Below are positions 1 to 7,155 of a DNA stretch of 9,305 nt, one piece after another. The notes beneath the pieces are model-generated. The model was given only the letters and a program-made list of their open reading frames with translations, had not been told where the DNA came from and searched no databases. A program made the position numbers and the translations under genes. Source of the DNA: an uncultured delta proteobacterium (GTDB taxonomy: Bacteria; Myxococcota_A; Polyangia; Polyangiales; Polyangiaceae); the NCBI GenBank assembly GCA_903858055.1, contig CAIOHM010000202.1, positions 1-9,305 on the forward strand, read 5' to 3'. Within the stretch, counting starts at the first letter, position 1. Every line of letters starts with the position of its first letter.

Positions 1-1277
1 CCGCGCATGTCGAGGGCACCGTGCTCGACGAGCGAGGTTTTCCGCAGCGAGCTTACGTCGTTCGCCTCACGGACGCTGCGGGCAAGGCGAGCGAGATCGT
101 CACCGGGCGTGATGGCCGCTTCTCGTTCGACGAGGCGCGCGACGACGTCATCCTCGCGCTCGCGAAGGGCGGCGGCGAGGAGCTCGATCACGTCGCGTTG
201 CACCTCGACCCCGCGTCGCGTACCACTCACGACCTCGTCGTGCGCGGTGGCGCGTCTCGGGAATACCGCATCCGTACGCTGGATTCCCGCGGCTATCCGA
301 TCGAGGGCGCGTCGGTCGCCCTGCGGCCACCGGGGGGGCTCGTGCGCCTGTCGGAGTCGCGTACGGCGCGCGACGGCACCGCCACGCTGCTCTTTCCGAT
401 CGGGGCCACGCTGGAGGCGAGCGCGCGCGCAGCAGGCTTCGCGCCGGCGGCGGTGCTGCTCGACGGCGAGAGCCCCGAGGCCGTGGTGACCCTCGAGAGC
501 AGCGAATCTCGCGTCGTGCGTGTCGTCGACGATCGCCGTGGTTCCCCCGTCGCGGGGGCCCTCGTGTGGGCGCGGGCCGTGCATGGGGACAGCGTGATCA
601 CGACGGCGCGCACGGCCGATCGGAGCGGCTCCGTGTCCGTCGACGCGCCGCTTCGGTCGGGGGTCGAGCTGGTGGTGTCGGCGCCGGAATACGGGGTCGC
701 CCGCGGCGTGCTCACCAGCGGCGCGCGCGAGGTCGTCGTGCGCCTCGCGTCGGCCGTCACGTTCGAGGGGCGCGTCACGAGCGGTGACACGCCGATCGAA
801 GGAGCGACCGTGGCGCTCGACACGCTCGGGCGCGCGGACCCCGGGATCGCGGCGGTGCGGAGCGACCGCGAGGGGCGCTTCCGGTTCGCCCATGCCTCCC
901 TCGCAACGCGAAGCCTCGAGGTGTGCGCTCCAGGCTACCGCTGCCGCCGCGTCACGTCGCTGCATGGCGACGATCGCCGCCCGGTCGATCTCGGCGTGAT
1001 CGCCCTCGAGCGCGCGAACACGGTCGCAAACGGCGGCGGCGACGTGGCCATCGACGCCCGAAGCACCGCCGCGGGGCTCTTCGTCGAGAGCGTCTTCCCC
1101 GCGTCGAAGGCCGCGGAGTCGAACCTGCGCGCCGGCGACGTCATCACGCTCGTCGACGGAAGGGCGGCGGATCTCGCCAAGCTCCTCGGACCTTTGGGCT
1201 CGACCGTGGTCATCTCCGTGGACCGCGGCGGCACACGGGCACGCGCCGCTCTCGTGCGCGAGCGTGTGCTGCGGTAA
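1..1277 (+). CDS. Multi-repeat carboxypeptidase-regulatory-like (Ig-fold) protein with C-terminal PDZ domain, 5'-truncated
   Basis: The reading frame is open from the left edge (first full codon at nt 3) to TAA at 1275-1277, giving 424 visible residues. The GTG at 21 lies inside a repeat (VEGTVLDERGFP), so it is unlikely to be the start and the gene should continue upstream. About four beta-sandwich repeats of the CarboxypepD_reg type lie near residues 3-80, 86-166, 168-247 and 252-336. Each has a 'G.V.D..G.P..GA.V' entry followed by a 'T..DG.F.F'-like segment (for example VTGRDGRFSF and RSDREGRFRF). Residues about 340-422 resemble a PDZ domain: GLFVESVFPASKAAESNLR, then AGDVITLVDGR. Two cysteines (308, 314) in the last repeat could form a disulfide if the protein is exported. 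Such repeats usually mediate adhesion or assembly at the cell surface, and PDZ domains bind peptide C-termini. The signal peptide and any catalytic domain would lie outside the window, so localisation and function are unknown. The gene ends 120 bp before the kinase, in the same direction. Confidence 0.8.
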   Translation, partial: AHVEGTVLDERGFPQRAYVVRLTDAAGKASEIVTGRDGRFSFDEARDDVILALAKGGGEELDHVALHLDPASRTTHDLVVRGGASREYRIRTLDSRGYPIEGASVALRPPGGLVRLSESRTARDGTATLLFPIGATLEASARAAGFAPAAVLLDGESPEAVVTLESSESRVVRVVDDRRGSPVAGALVWARAVHGDSVITTARTADRSGSVSVDAPLRSGVELVVSAPEYGVARGVLTSGAREVVVRLASAVTFEGRVTSGDTPIEGATVALDTLGRADPGIAAVRSDREGRFRFAHASLATRSLEVCAPGYRCRRVTSLHGDDRRPVDLGVIALERANTVANGGGDVAIDARSTAAGLFVESVFPASKAAESNLRAGDVITLVDGRAADLAKLLGPLGSTVVISVDRGGTRARAALVRERVLR

Positions 1278-1283
1278 ATTTCC

Positions 1284-1338
1284 GTCCGCACCTCTGAACG
1301 TGTGCACAGCGCACCGAAAGAATCGCGCACGTGCGGAC
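1284..1338. promoter_or_regulatory. Cluster of short palindromes upstream of the kinase gene
   Basis: The 120-bp gap before the kinase holds a perfect 8-bp inverted repeat, GTCCGCAC at 1284-1291 and GTGCGGAC at 1331-1338, separated by 39 nt. Two self-complementary sites lie between or overlapping the arms: TGTGCACA at 1301-1308 and CGCACGTGCG at 1326-1335. There is no T-run after the right arm, so an intrinsic terminator is not supported. I could not identify convincing -35/-10 or -24/-12 promoter boxes. An operator for a dimeric regulator of the kinase gene is possible, but short palindromes are common in GC-rich DNA. Confidence 0.3.
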
Positions 1339-1385
1339 CTTCTTCGGGCTGCACCGCGAGTGGAATTGCGCCAAGCTTCCCGGCT

Positions 1386-1390
1386 GAAGG
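1386..1390 (+). promoter_or_regulatory. Ribosome binding site deciding the kinase start
   Basis: GAAGG lies 7 nt before ATG 1398. The frame stays open upstream to a GTG at 1302, but the extra 32 residues (Ser/Pro/Cys-rich) match no kinase segment and have no comparable site. The ATG at 1398 places the protein 20-odd residues before the glycine loop, as is usual for this family. Confidence 0.6.
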
Positions 1391-1397
1391 CCCTGGC

Positions 1398-2933
1398 ATG
1401 ACCGACCTCTCCGACCAACGCCTCATCGGCTTCACGATCGCCGGCAAGTACGCCATCCGCCGTGTGATCGGCGTCGGCGGCTTCGGCGCCGTGTACGAGG
1501 GCGTCCACACGGAGATCGGCAAGCGCGTCGCCATCAAGGTCATCGCCGGTGCCCTCGCGCAGTCCGCCGAGGTAGCGGGGCGCTTCCGTCGGGAGGCGCG
1601 GGCCGCGAGCGCGGTGGAGAGCGAGCACATCGTGCAGGTCTTCGACGTGGGTCACGACCCCGTCGCGGGGCTCTTCATGGTCATGGAGTTCCTCGCGGGC
1701 GAAGACCTCGCGCAGCGCCTCGAGCGCGAGCGCCGCATCCCCGTCGACCAGGCCACGATGATCGCGTCGCAGATCGCGCGCGCGCTCATTCGCGCGCACG
1801 ACGCGGGCGTCATCCACCGCGATCTCAAGCCGGGGAACATCTTCCTCTGCGAGCGCGCCGACGGCTCGCTCCTCGTGAAGGTCCTCGATTTCGGCATCAG
1901 CAAGATGCTCCACGAGGAGCACGAGGCGAAGGCCGACCCGCACGCGGGCAAACTCACGCGCGTCGGCAGCGTCGTCGGCACGCCGCAGTACATGTCTCCC
2001 GAGCAAGCGCAGGGGCTCTCGAGCGTCGATCACCGGACGGACCTCTGGAGCCTGGGGGCGATCTTCTACGAGATGCTCGCGGGCCAGCCCGCGTACGACC
2101 TGCTCCAGACCTACGAGCAAACGATCGTTCACATCGTCGTGAACCCGCCACCGCCGCTCCATGTGCGCGCGCCGTGGGTTCCTCACCCGCTCTCGCAAGT
2201 CGTGCACGAGTGCCTCGAGCACAACATCGGGTCTCGCGTGCGCGACGCCGCGACGTTCCTGCGCCGCGTGCGCGAGGTCGCCACGATCCCGATCCGCGAC
2301 TTCTCCGGCGCGCTACCGGCGATTGAACAGCCCTCCGCCCCGTCGCTGAGCGGCTCGCGAACGAACCCCGTGGCCTCGAGCCGCGACGTACCGCCGGCGC
2401 TTGGGTCGGGCCCCACCACGCTCAACTTCGACCTCGGGTCGCAGCCCAACATCCCCCTCGCCGCCTACGGCGTTCAAGTCAGCGGGCGGCCGCAGCAGGC
2501 GACCTCGAACGCGCCCGTCGCGCTGGAGCAGACGGCGCCTTCGATCACCGAAGACCGCATCCCGGTGATCTCGCCCTCGGACTTCCCGCGGCGGCGCAAG
2601 CGATCGGGCGCGGTCGGCGTGCTCCTCGCGGCCCTCGGGCTCCTCGGCTTGGTCGTGGGCGGGCTCGCGCTCAAGGGCACCTTCGAGAACCCGAAGGCCG
2701 TAACCGCGACCCCAGCGCGCACGGCGGTCGTCGCACCGGAGGCGCCCGCACCGGCAGAACCCGAGACCTTGGCGTCGGACGCGGGTGGACCGCCACCGGC
2801 GCCCGCAAAGCCCGCGAAGGCGCAAGCGGCACACGCACCCGCAGCGGCTCCCGCGCCGGCGTGGCAGCCTCCGCCCGCGAAGGCGAAGGCGGATCGCAAG
2901 CTCGGCGACGTGGGGCACTCGGACGAGTTCTGA
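1398..2933 (+). CDS. Hanks-type Ser/Thr protein kinase with C-terminal transmembrane anchor
   Basis: This 511-residue protein phosphorylates Ser/Thr of protein substrates using ATP. The kinase domain spans about residues 18-290, and all key elements are present: glycine loop GVGGFGAVYEG (25-35), VAIK lysine K47, helix-C Glu E66, catalytic loop HRDLKPGN (140-147, D142), DFG (164-166), GTPQYMSPE (194-202), and D215 in DHRTDLWSLG. It should therefore be catalytically active. The DFG-to-SPE stretch carries an extra His/Glu-rich insert (about 171-184). A Pro/Ser-rich linker (about 300-395) leads to a basic patch RRRKR (398-402) and one hydrophobic segment (about 405-425). A short Ala/Pro-rich tail with charged end follows. 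By the positive-inside rule the kinase is cytoplasmic and the tail periplasmic. No PASTA or other recognisable sensor domain follows the membrane segment. The PEGA gene starts 61 bp downstream in the same direction and may be co-transcribed; a substrate or partner relationship is inferred only. The upstream 5' extension to 1302 was rejected. Confidence 0.95.
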   Translation: MTDLSDQRLIGFTIAGKYAIRRVIGVGGFGAVYEGVHTEIGKRVAIKVIAGALAQSAEVAGRFRREARAASAVESEHIVQVFDVGHDPVAGLFMVMEFLAGEDLAQRLERERRIPVDQATMIASQIARALIRAHDAGVIHRDLKPGNIFLCERADGSLLVKVLDFGISKMLHEEHEAKADPHAGKLTRVGSVVGTPQYMSPEQAQGLSSVDHRTDLWSLGAIFYEMLAGQPAYDLLQTYEQTIVHIVVNPPPPLHVRAPWVPHPLSQVVHECLEHNIGSRVRDAATFLRRVREVATIPIRDFSGALPAIEQPSAPSLSGSRTNPVASSRDVPPALGSGPTTLNFDLGSQPNIPLAAYGVQVSGRPQQATSNAPVALEQTAPSITEDRIPVISPSDFPRRRKRSGAVGVLLAALGLLGLVVGGLALKGTFENPKAVTATPARTAVVAPEAPAPAEPETLASDAGGPPPAPAKPAKAQAAHAPAAAPAPAWQPPPAKAKADRKLGDVGHSDEF

Positions 2934-2983
2934 GCCGCGCGTAGCGTTTTGCGGCGCGCGCCGCTGTTGGCCCACGCGTGCGC

Positions 2984-2987
2984 GAGG
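2984..2987 (+). promoter_or_regulatory. Ribosome binding site deciding the PEGA-protein start
   Basis: GAGG lies 7 nt before ATG 2995. The frame is open back into the kinase gene (to 2785), but the segment before 2995 is Arg-rich shadow sequence of the kinase tail. ATG 2995 gives a clean N-terminal signal peptide; a second in-frame ATG at 3010 is a less well-spaced alternative. Confidence 0.6.
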
Positions 2988-2994
2988 TGCTTGG

Positions 2995-4746
2995 ATGCGC
3001 CGCGCTACCATGCGAACTCTTCTCGCGCGTCTCGCCCTTCGCTCGGTCCTCTCCTTCGGTGTCCTCGCCGCGGTCGCCCCGCGCGATGCGTACGCGGCCA
3101 AGCCGAAGGCCGCAGAGTCCCCGACGGTGGCCGAGGCACGACGACACTTCGAGGTTGGGCTCGCCATGCTGAAGGAGTCGAACTTCAGCGCCGCACTCAG
3201 CGAGTTCCGTGAATCCTACACGCTCGCGCAGCGGCCGAACGCGCTCCGCAACGTGGCGAAGTGCCAGCGCGAACTCCACCAATTCGCCGCGGCCTTTGCC
3301 TCGCTCGAGACCCTCCTCGCGGTTCATGGCGCCGAGCTCAAGGCACCGGACCGGCTCGCGATCCAACGCGCCCTCGAGGAGCTGCGGCAGCTCACGGCCC
3401 TCGTCGATGTGCGGGTCACACCACCGGGCGCCGAGGTCACCGTCGACGGCGTGAGGGCAGGCACGACCCCGCTCGAGCGCCTGCGCGTCGACAGCGGCAC
3501 GCGCAAGATCCGTGTCGCCAAGGCGGGCTACGATCCGCTCGATAAAACGCTCGAGATCGTGAGCATGAAGGACACCGCGATCAGCGGCGAGCTGGCGGCG
3601 GAGGTGCAGACCGGGCGGCTCGTGGTCCGCGAGGCCTCGGGGCTCCCCGTCACGGTCTTCCTCGACGGCAAGAGCGTCGGTGCAGCGCCGTACGAGGGCG
3701 ACGTCGCACCGGGCTCGCATACGCTCGAGGCGCGCGGCGATCGCGTGATGGCCAAGCCGCGAGCGATCGACGTGCAGAAGCGCGCGCGCCTCGAGGTGAC
3801 GCTCGAGACCGTCGCGCTCACCGGCAAGCTCCGCCTGCGCGCCACGCCTGCCGACGCCGCGCTCCGCATCGACGGCGGCCCGCCCGCGCTCGGCACCTTC
3901 GACGGCGAGCTCCCGGTGGGACGTCACGCCGTCACCGTCGACGCGCCTGGGTACGCGCGCGTCGATCGCCTCTTCGACATCGTCGCCGGGGAAGCGCTCG
4001 TGCAGGACATCGTCCTCGCGGCGATTCCTCAGCCCGTTGAGGCTCCGCCGGTGGCAGCCGCGCCCGTCGTCCACGCGCCCGAGTACGAGGGCTTCTACTC
4101 GCAGCTCACGCTCCACTACGCGCACGGGCTCACGCCTTTCACGGCGGCGGCCTGCCCCAAGGACGCGAACACGTACCAATGCACCAGCGGCGACGCGATG
4201 GGCGGCGGCACCACGCTGCGCCTCGGCTACAGCGTCGGCGTCGTGGGCTTCGAGGCGGTGGGCCTTGGCGAGGTCGACTACCGCGCCGACAAGCGCGAGA
4301 CCCTCAAGGTCGTCGACGAGACGAAGCTGATTGAGAACCCGAACGTCACGCGCGGCTTCCTGACGATGCGCGGCTTTCTCGGCGGCGGTTTGCGCATCCT
4401 GACGCCGGGTCGCGTGCGGTTCACGCTCGGCGCCTCCCCTGGCTACTCCATGCAGTCGTACAGCCTGACGAACACGTACACGAACGGCTCGACGTACCGC
4501 GCCCAGGCGAAAGGCTCGAACTTCGGCATGCTGCTCGACGCAGGCTTCCTCATCGGCGCGAGCCCCGGCACCAAGGTCGTGATCGGCGTCACGGCCTACG
4601 CCGACTTCGTGGGCGAGCAGATCTTCACGGAGCCCGGCACGTACCTCGACTCGACGCGCATCTCGCGCAACGAGCCAGCGTACCAGGTGGCCCCTTCGAT
4701 GAACTGGACGATCATGCCCACGTTTGGCTTCCAGTTCGGGCACTGA
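2995..4746 (+). CDS. Exported TPR / triple-PEGA / beta-barrel-like envelope protein
   Basis: This 583-residue protein begins with a signal peptide: basic MRRATMR, hydrophobic stretch to about residue 28, and a likely cut after AYA at 34. Residues about 44-115 form TPR-like helices (AEARRHFEVGLAMLKESNF, then a second helical pair around NALRNVAKC). Three PEGA-type beta modules follow: about 136-204 (TPPGAEVTVDG...GTTPLERL), 206-273 (SGLPVTVFLDGKSVGAAPYE) and 276-344 (ATPADAALRIDGG). A Pro/Ala/Val linker (345-362) leads to about 220 residues rich in alternating aromatic/hydrophobic strands and Gly (for example GGGTTLRLGYSVGVVGFEAV and MRGFLGGGLRI). This segment resembles an outer-membrane beta-barrel. 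C387 and C396 in an early loop could form a disulfide. The N-terminal half fits the TPR/PEGA proteins that often neighbour Ser/Thr kinases in myxobacteria. The barrel assignment rests on composition only. The gene starts 61 bp after the kinase and probably shares its transcript. The exact role is unknown; an envelope-anchoring or scaffold function is inference. Confidence 0.85.
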   Translation: MRRATMRTLLARLALRSVLSFGVLAAVAPRDAYAAKPKAAESPTVAEARRHFEVGLAMLKESNFSAALSEFRESYTLAQRPNALRNVAKCQRELHQFAAAFASLETLLAVHGAELKAPDRLAIQRALEELRQLTALVDVRVTPPGAEVTVDGVRAGTTPLERLRVDSGTRKIRVAKAGYDPLDKTLEIVSMKDTAISGELAAEVQTGRLVVREASGLPVTVFLDGKSVGAAPYEGDVAPGSHTLEARGDRVMAKPRAIDVQKRARLEVTLETVALTGKLRLRATPADAALRIDGGPPALGTFDGELPVGRHAVTVDAPGYARVDRLFDIVAGEALVQDIVLAAIPQPVEAPPVAAAPVVHAPEYEGFYSQLTLHYAHGLTPFTAAACPKDANTYQCTSGDAMGGGTTLRLGYSVGVVGFEAVGLGEVDYRADKRETLKVVDETKLIENPNVTRGFLTMRGFLGGGLRILTPGRVRFTLGASPGYSMQSYSLTNTYTNGSTYRAQAKGSNFGMLLDAGFLIGASPGTKVVIGVTAYADFVGEQIFTEPGTYLDSTRISRNEPAYQVAPSMNWTIMPTFGFQFGH

Positions 4747-4758
4747 GCGGCGCCCTCT

Positions 4759-4769
4759 GCGGTCTCCGC
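4759..4769. terminator. Possible short hairpin between convergent genes
   Basis: The 26-bp gap between the PEGA gene (+) and prmC (-) contains GCGG-TCT-CCGC, a 4-bp stem with a 3-nt loop. It sits where a bidirectional terminator would be expected, but the stem is short and no T-tract follows on either strand. Its location is the main support. Confidence 0.15.
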
Positions 4770-4772
4770 GCG

Positions 4773-5651
4773 CTAGGCCCGCGAGCGCCAACGCCCGCTC
4801 ACCACGCGGTCGCGCTTGCCGTAGTCCTTGTCGATGCGCACGCCCTCGAAGCCGCGTCGCCCAAACAGCTCGGCGGTCGCAGGGCCCTGATCTGCGCCAA
4901 TTTCCATGGCGAGAACGCCTTCGGGCGCCAAGTGCTGCGGAGCCGTTTCGACGATGCGACGCACGAGGTCGAGCCCGTCGGCGCCCCCGTCGAGGGCGAG
5001 GTGCGGCTCGTGTTCGCGCACGTCGGCGTCGAGGGTCGTGATCTCGTGCGTCGTCACGTAGGGCGGGTTTGCGGTGATGAGATCGAAGTGTGCACCCTGC
5101 ACGGACTCGAACAGGTCACCGCGGCGAAAGGCGACGTTGTAGGCGCCGATCCGGAGCGCGTTCTCGGTCGCGACGGCCAGCGCATCCGGCGAGATGTCGA
5201 CGGCGACGAACGACGAGGTCGGGCGCTCTTTCGCGAGCGTGATGACGACGCACCCGCTCCCGGTGCACAGGTCGAGCGCGCGCACGTAGAGGTCGCGCGC
5301 GCGGGTCTCACGCAGCGCCACGTCGACGAGGATCTCGGTGTCGGGGCGCGGCACGAGCACGCGGGCGTCGACCTTGAACGTGCGACCAAAGAACTCGCGG
5401 CGCCCGAGGATGTAGGCGATGGGCTCGCGACGACGGCGACGCACGACCATCGCCTTGAAGCGGGAGAGCTCGGCGGGCTCGAGGGGGCGCGCCGAGTCGG
5501 TGAGGAGCGTGATCCGCGTGCAGCCGAGGGCGCTCGAGAGGAGGAGCTCCGCCTCCACGCGCGGGGACTCGAGGCCCTTCGCGCGGAAGTCGTCCACGGC
5601 CCACTTGAGGATGGAGCCGATGGTCCAGCTAGGCGGAGCTTCTTGGGTCAT
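4773..5651 (-). CDS. prmC: Peptide chain release factor N5-glutamine methyltransferase
   Basis: PrmC (HemK) uses S-adenosylmethionine to methylate the glutamine of the GGQ motif in release factors RF1/RF2, acting in the cytoplasm during translation termination. The 292-residue length is normal for the family. An N-terminal helical substrate-binding domain (about 1-85) ends in the characteristic REPIAYILGRREFFG (75-89). The conserved VPRPDTE follows (100-106), then SAM-binding motif I LDLCTGSG (126-133) and the catalytic NPPY (195-198). The C-terminus carries the usual 'GRDRVV'-like end as GKRDRVV. The ATG at 5651 starts MTQEAPPSW and overlaps the TGA of the upstream phosphohexomutase by four bases (ATGA). 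The longer open frame to 5789 is arginine-rich shadow of that gene. No strong ribosome binding site precedes the ATG, so translation is probably coupled. prmC more often neighbours prfA; here it follows a sugar-phosphate mutase instead. Confidence 0.95.
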   Translation of the reverse strand: MTQEAPPSWTIGSILKWAVDDFRAKGLESPRVEAELLLSSALGCTRITLLTDSARPLEPAELSRFKAMVVRRRRREPIAYILGRREFFGRTFKVDARVLVPRPDTEILVDVALRETRARDLYVRALDLCTGSGCVVITLAKERPTSSFVAVDISPDALAVATENALRIGAYNVAFRRGDLFESVQGAHFDLITANPPYVTTHEITTLDADVREHEPHLALDGGADGLDLVRRIVETAPQHLAPEGVLAMEIGADQGPATAELFGRRGFEGVRIDKDYGKRDRVVSGRWRSRA

Positions 5652-7033
5652 CCGCCGAAGCGACCCCGCGCCGCGGCGACGACACCTTCGACCTCGGAGC
5701 GGATCTCGGCGAGCTTCTCCGACGACGGCGCCTCGAAGCGGAGCACGAGCACGGGGCCGGTGTTCGACGCGCGCACGAGACCCCAGCACGGCTCACCGGG
5801 GGCACCGAACGAAACGCGCGCGCCGTCGATGGTGAGCACCTCGCGGCCCGCCGCTTGGAAATGCTCGGTCACGGCACGCACGACGTCGAATTTCACCGCG
5901 TCCGGGCAGTCCACGCGGAGCTCGGGGGTGGTGAGCGTCGCCGGGAGATCGGCGAGCATATCGCCCACGGTTTGGGGCTCCTTCGCGACGATTTCGAGCA
6001 AGCGCAACGCGGCGTAGAGCGCGTCGTCGTAACCGAAGTAGCGATCGGCGAAGAAGAGGTGCCCGCTCATCTCACCGGCGAGCAGCGCGTGCTCCTCTTT
6101 CATCTTCGTCTTGATGAGCGAGTGCCCGGTCTTCCACACGATCGGGCGCCCGCCGTGCTTGGCGATGTCGTCGTAGAGCGTCTGCGAGCACTTCACTTCG
6201 CCGAGCACCGCGGCCCCAGGGTTCTTCTCGAGCACCTGGCGCGCGAAGAGCACGAGCAGCTTGTCGCCCCAGATGACGTTGCCCTTCGCGTCGACCGCGC
6301 CCAGGCGATCTGCGTCGCCGTCGAAGGCGAGGCCCAGCTCGGCGCCCGTTTCGCGCACGCGCGCCACGAGGGCCTCGAGGTTCTTCTCGACGGTCGGGTC
6401 CGGGTGGTGGTTCGGGAAGCGGCCGTCCATCTCGCAGAAGAGCGGGTCGGGCGAGAGGCCGAGCTTGCGCATCGCCTCGAGGGCGAGCGGACCGCCCGCG
6501 CCGTTGCCGGCGTCGAGGACGAAGCGCATGTTCGTGCGCGCGAACGCGATGCCCTTCGTGAGCGACGCGACGTAGTCCGCCTTGCGATCGAGCTCGGAAA
6601 TGCCGCCGGCACGCGGCGCGAGGGGCAGGTCGTCGGCCTCGATGCGCGCGCGCAGCGCCTGGATGGCCTCGCCGTAGAACGAGCTCCGGCCGCGCATCAT
6701 CTTGAAGCCGTTCTCGTTCCCGGGGTTGTGGCTCCCGGTGATCATGATCGCGCCGTCCGCCTCGACCTCGTAGGCGCCGTTGTACAGGTACGGCGTCGGG
6801 CCGATGCCGAGGTCGACCACGTCGCAGCCGCTGTCGCGCAGACCGCCCGTGAGCGCCGCGAAGAGGCGATCTCCCGAGAGGCGGCAGTCGCGCGCGACCA
6901 GCACCATGCGAGCCCCGGTGCCGAGGGTCGCGCCGAAACCGAGGCCAATGGCACGCACGACCTCGTCGGTCAGGTCGCGGTCGGCGACGCCACGGATGTC
7001 GTATTCGCGGAAGATCGAGCGAGGAACTTGCAT
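5648..7033 (-). CDS. manB: Phosphomannomutase/phosphoglucomutase (alpha-D-phosphohexomutase family)
   Basis: This enzyme interconverts hexose 1- and 6-phosphates (mannose and/or glucose), feeding GDP-mannose or UDP-glucose synthesis for exopolysaccharide and LPS. All four family motifs are intact in the 461 residues: phosphoserine loop TGSHNP (99-104, S101), metal-binding DGDADR (238-243), sugar-specificity loop GEMSGH (320-325) and phosphate-binding RASNTGP (421-427). The order and length fit the four-domain PMM/PGM enzymes such as AlgC/ManB rather than GlmM, which prefers a different sugar loop. The N-terminal MQVPRSIFREYDIRG is typical. ATG 7033 is preceded on the minus strand by AGGTG (complement of 7038-7042), with 4 nt between. 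The gene is first in a two-gene operon with prmC, overlapping by ATGA. Mannose versus glucose preference cannot be decided from sequence, so the symbol is a family-level name. Confidence 0.95.
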   Translation of the reverse strand: MQVPRSIFREYDIRGVADRDLTDEVVRAIGLGFGATLGTGARMVLVARDCRLSGDRLFAALTGGLRDSGCDVVDLGIGPTPYLYNGAYEVEADGAIMITGSHNPGNENGFKMMRGRSSFYGEAIQALRARIEADDLPLAPRAGGISELDRKADYVASLTKGIAFARTNMRFVLDAGNGAGGPLALEAMRKLGLSPDPLFCEMDGRFPNHHPDPTVEKNLEALVARVRETGAELGLAFDGDADRLGAVDAKGNVIWGDKLLVLFARQVLEKNPGAAVLGEVKCSQTLYDDIAKHGGRPIVWKTGHSLIKTKMKEEHALLAGEMSGHLFFADRYFGYDDALYAALRLLEIVAKEPQTVGDMLADLPATLTTPELRVDCPDAVKFDVVRAVTEHFQAAGREVLTIDGARVSFGAPGEPCWGLVRASNTGPVLVLRFEAPSSEKLAEIRSEVEGVVAAARGRFGG

Positions 7034-7155
7034 GGTGCACCTGCGGGGGAGGCGGACCGCGAACGGCCCGGGCGGAACGCCAAGCCCCTAGCAGGCCCCG
7101 AGGAATCCGTCGTCAGCGGCTTTTCAGGCAGCCGCGCGAGGGGTACACAAGAGGA
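7034..7155. promoter_or_regulatory. Divergent intergenic region between manB and the receiver gene
   Basis: These 122 bp separate two divergent operons, so both promoters should lie here or just inside the flanking genes. I see no convincing sigma-70 or sigma-54 boxes. Visible structure is the palindrome GGTGCACC at 7034-7041, which overlaps the manB ribosome binding site, and the hairpin at 7116-7135. A purine-rich stretch GAGGGG (7138-7143) lies 12 nt before the GTG at 7156, and GAGGA abuts that GTG directly. Confidence 0.45.
7116..7135. repeat. 6-bp inverted repeat (GCGGCT / AGCCGC) upstream of the receiver gene
   Basis: GCGGCT at 7116-7121 pairs perfectly with AGCCGC at 7130-7135 around an 8-nt loop. 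It ends 20 nt before the start of the receiver gene. It could be an operator or an RNA hairpin in the leader near the ribosome binding site. No T-run follows, so a terminator is unlikely. The repeat is short enough to be chance in this base composition. Confidence 0.3.

Noticed and set aside
21..23. GTG at 21 as the true start of the first gene
   Set aside because: The repeat motif VEGTVLDERG begins before it and the frame is open to the window edge, so the gene is truncated rather than starting here.
1302..1397. GTG at 1302 as an earlier kinase start
   Set aside because: It adds 32 non-conserved residues across the palindrome cluster and has no good ribosome binding site, whereas ATG 1398 has GAAGG at 7-nt spacing.
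2785..2994. Upstream extension of the PEGA gene overlapping the kinase gene
   Set aside because: The extension is Arg/Pro-rich shadow sequence of the kinase tail. ATG 2995 has a ribosome binding site and a clear signal peptide.
4747..4772. Strong intrinsic terminator between the convergent genes
   Set aside because: Only a 4-bp stem is present and there is no T-tract on either strand; it is kept as a low-confidence hairpin only.
2671..4791. 706-residue open frame on the minus strand
   Set aside because: It lies antisense to the PEGA gene and the kinase tail. Its product is a low-complexity Arg/Ala/Glu/Val mix with no motif, as expected when a GC-rich gene is read on the other strand.
4932..6017. 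361-residue open frame on the plus strand
   Set aside because: It is antisense to prmC and the 3' end of the mutase gene, both clearly identified by motifs.
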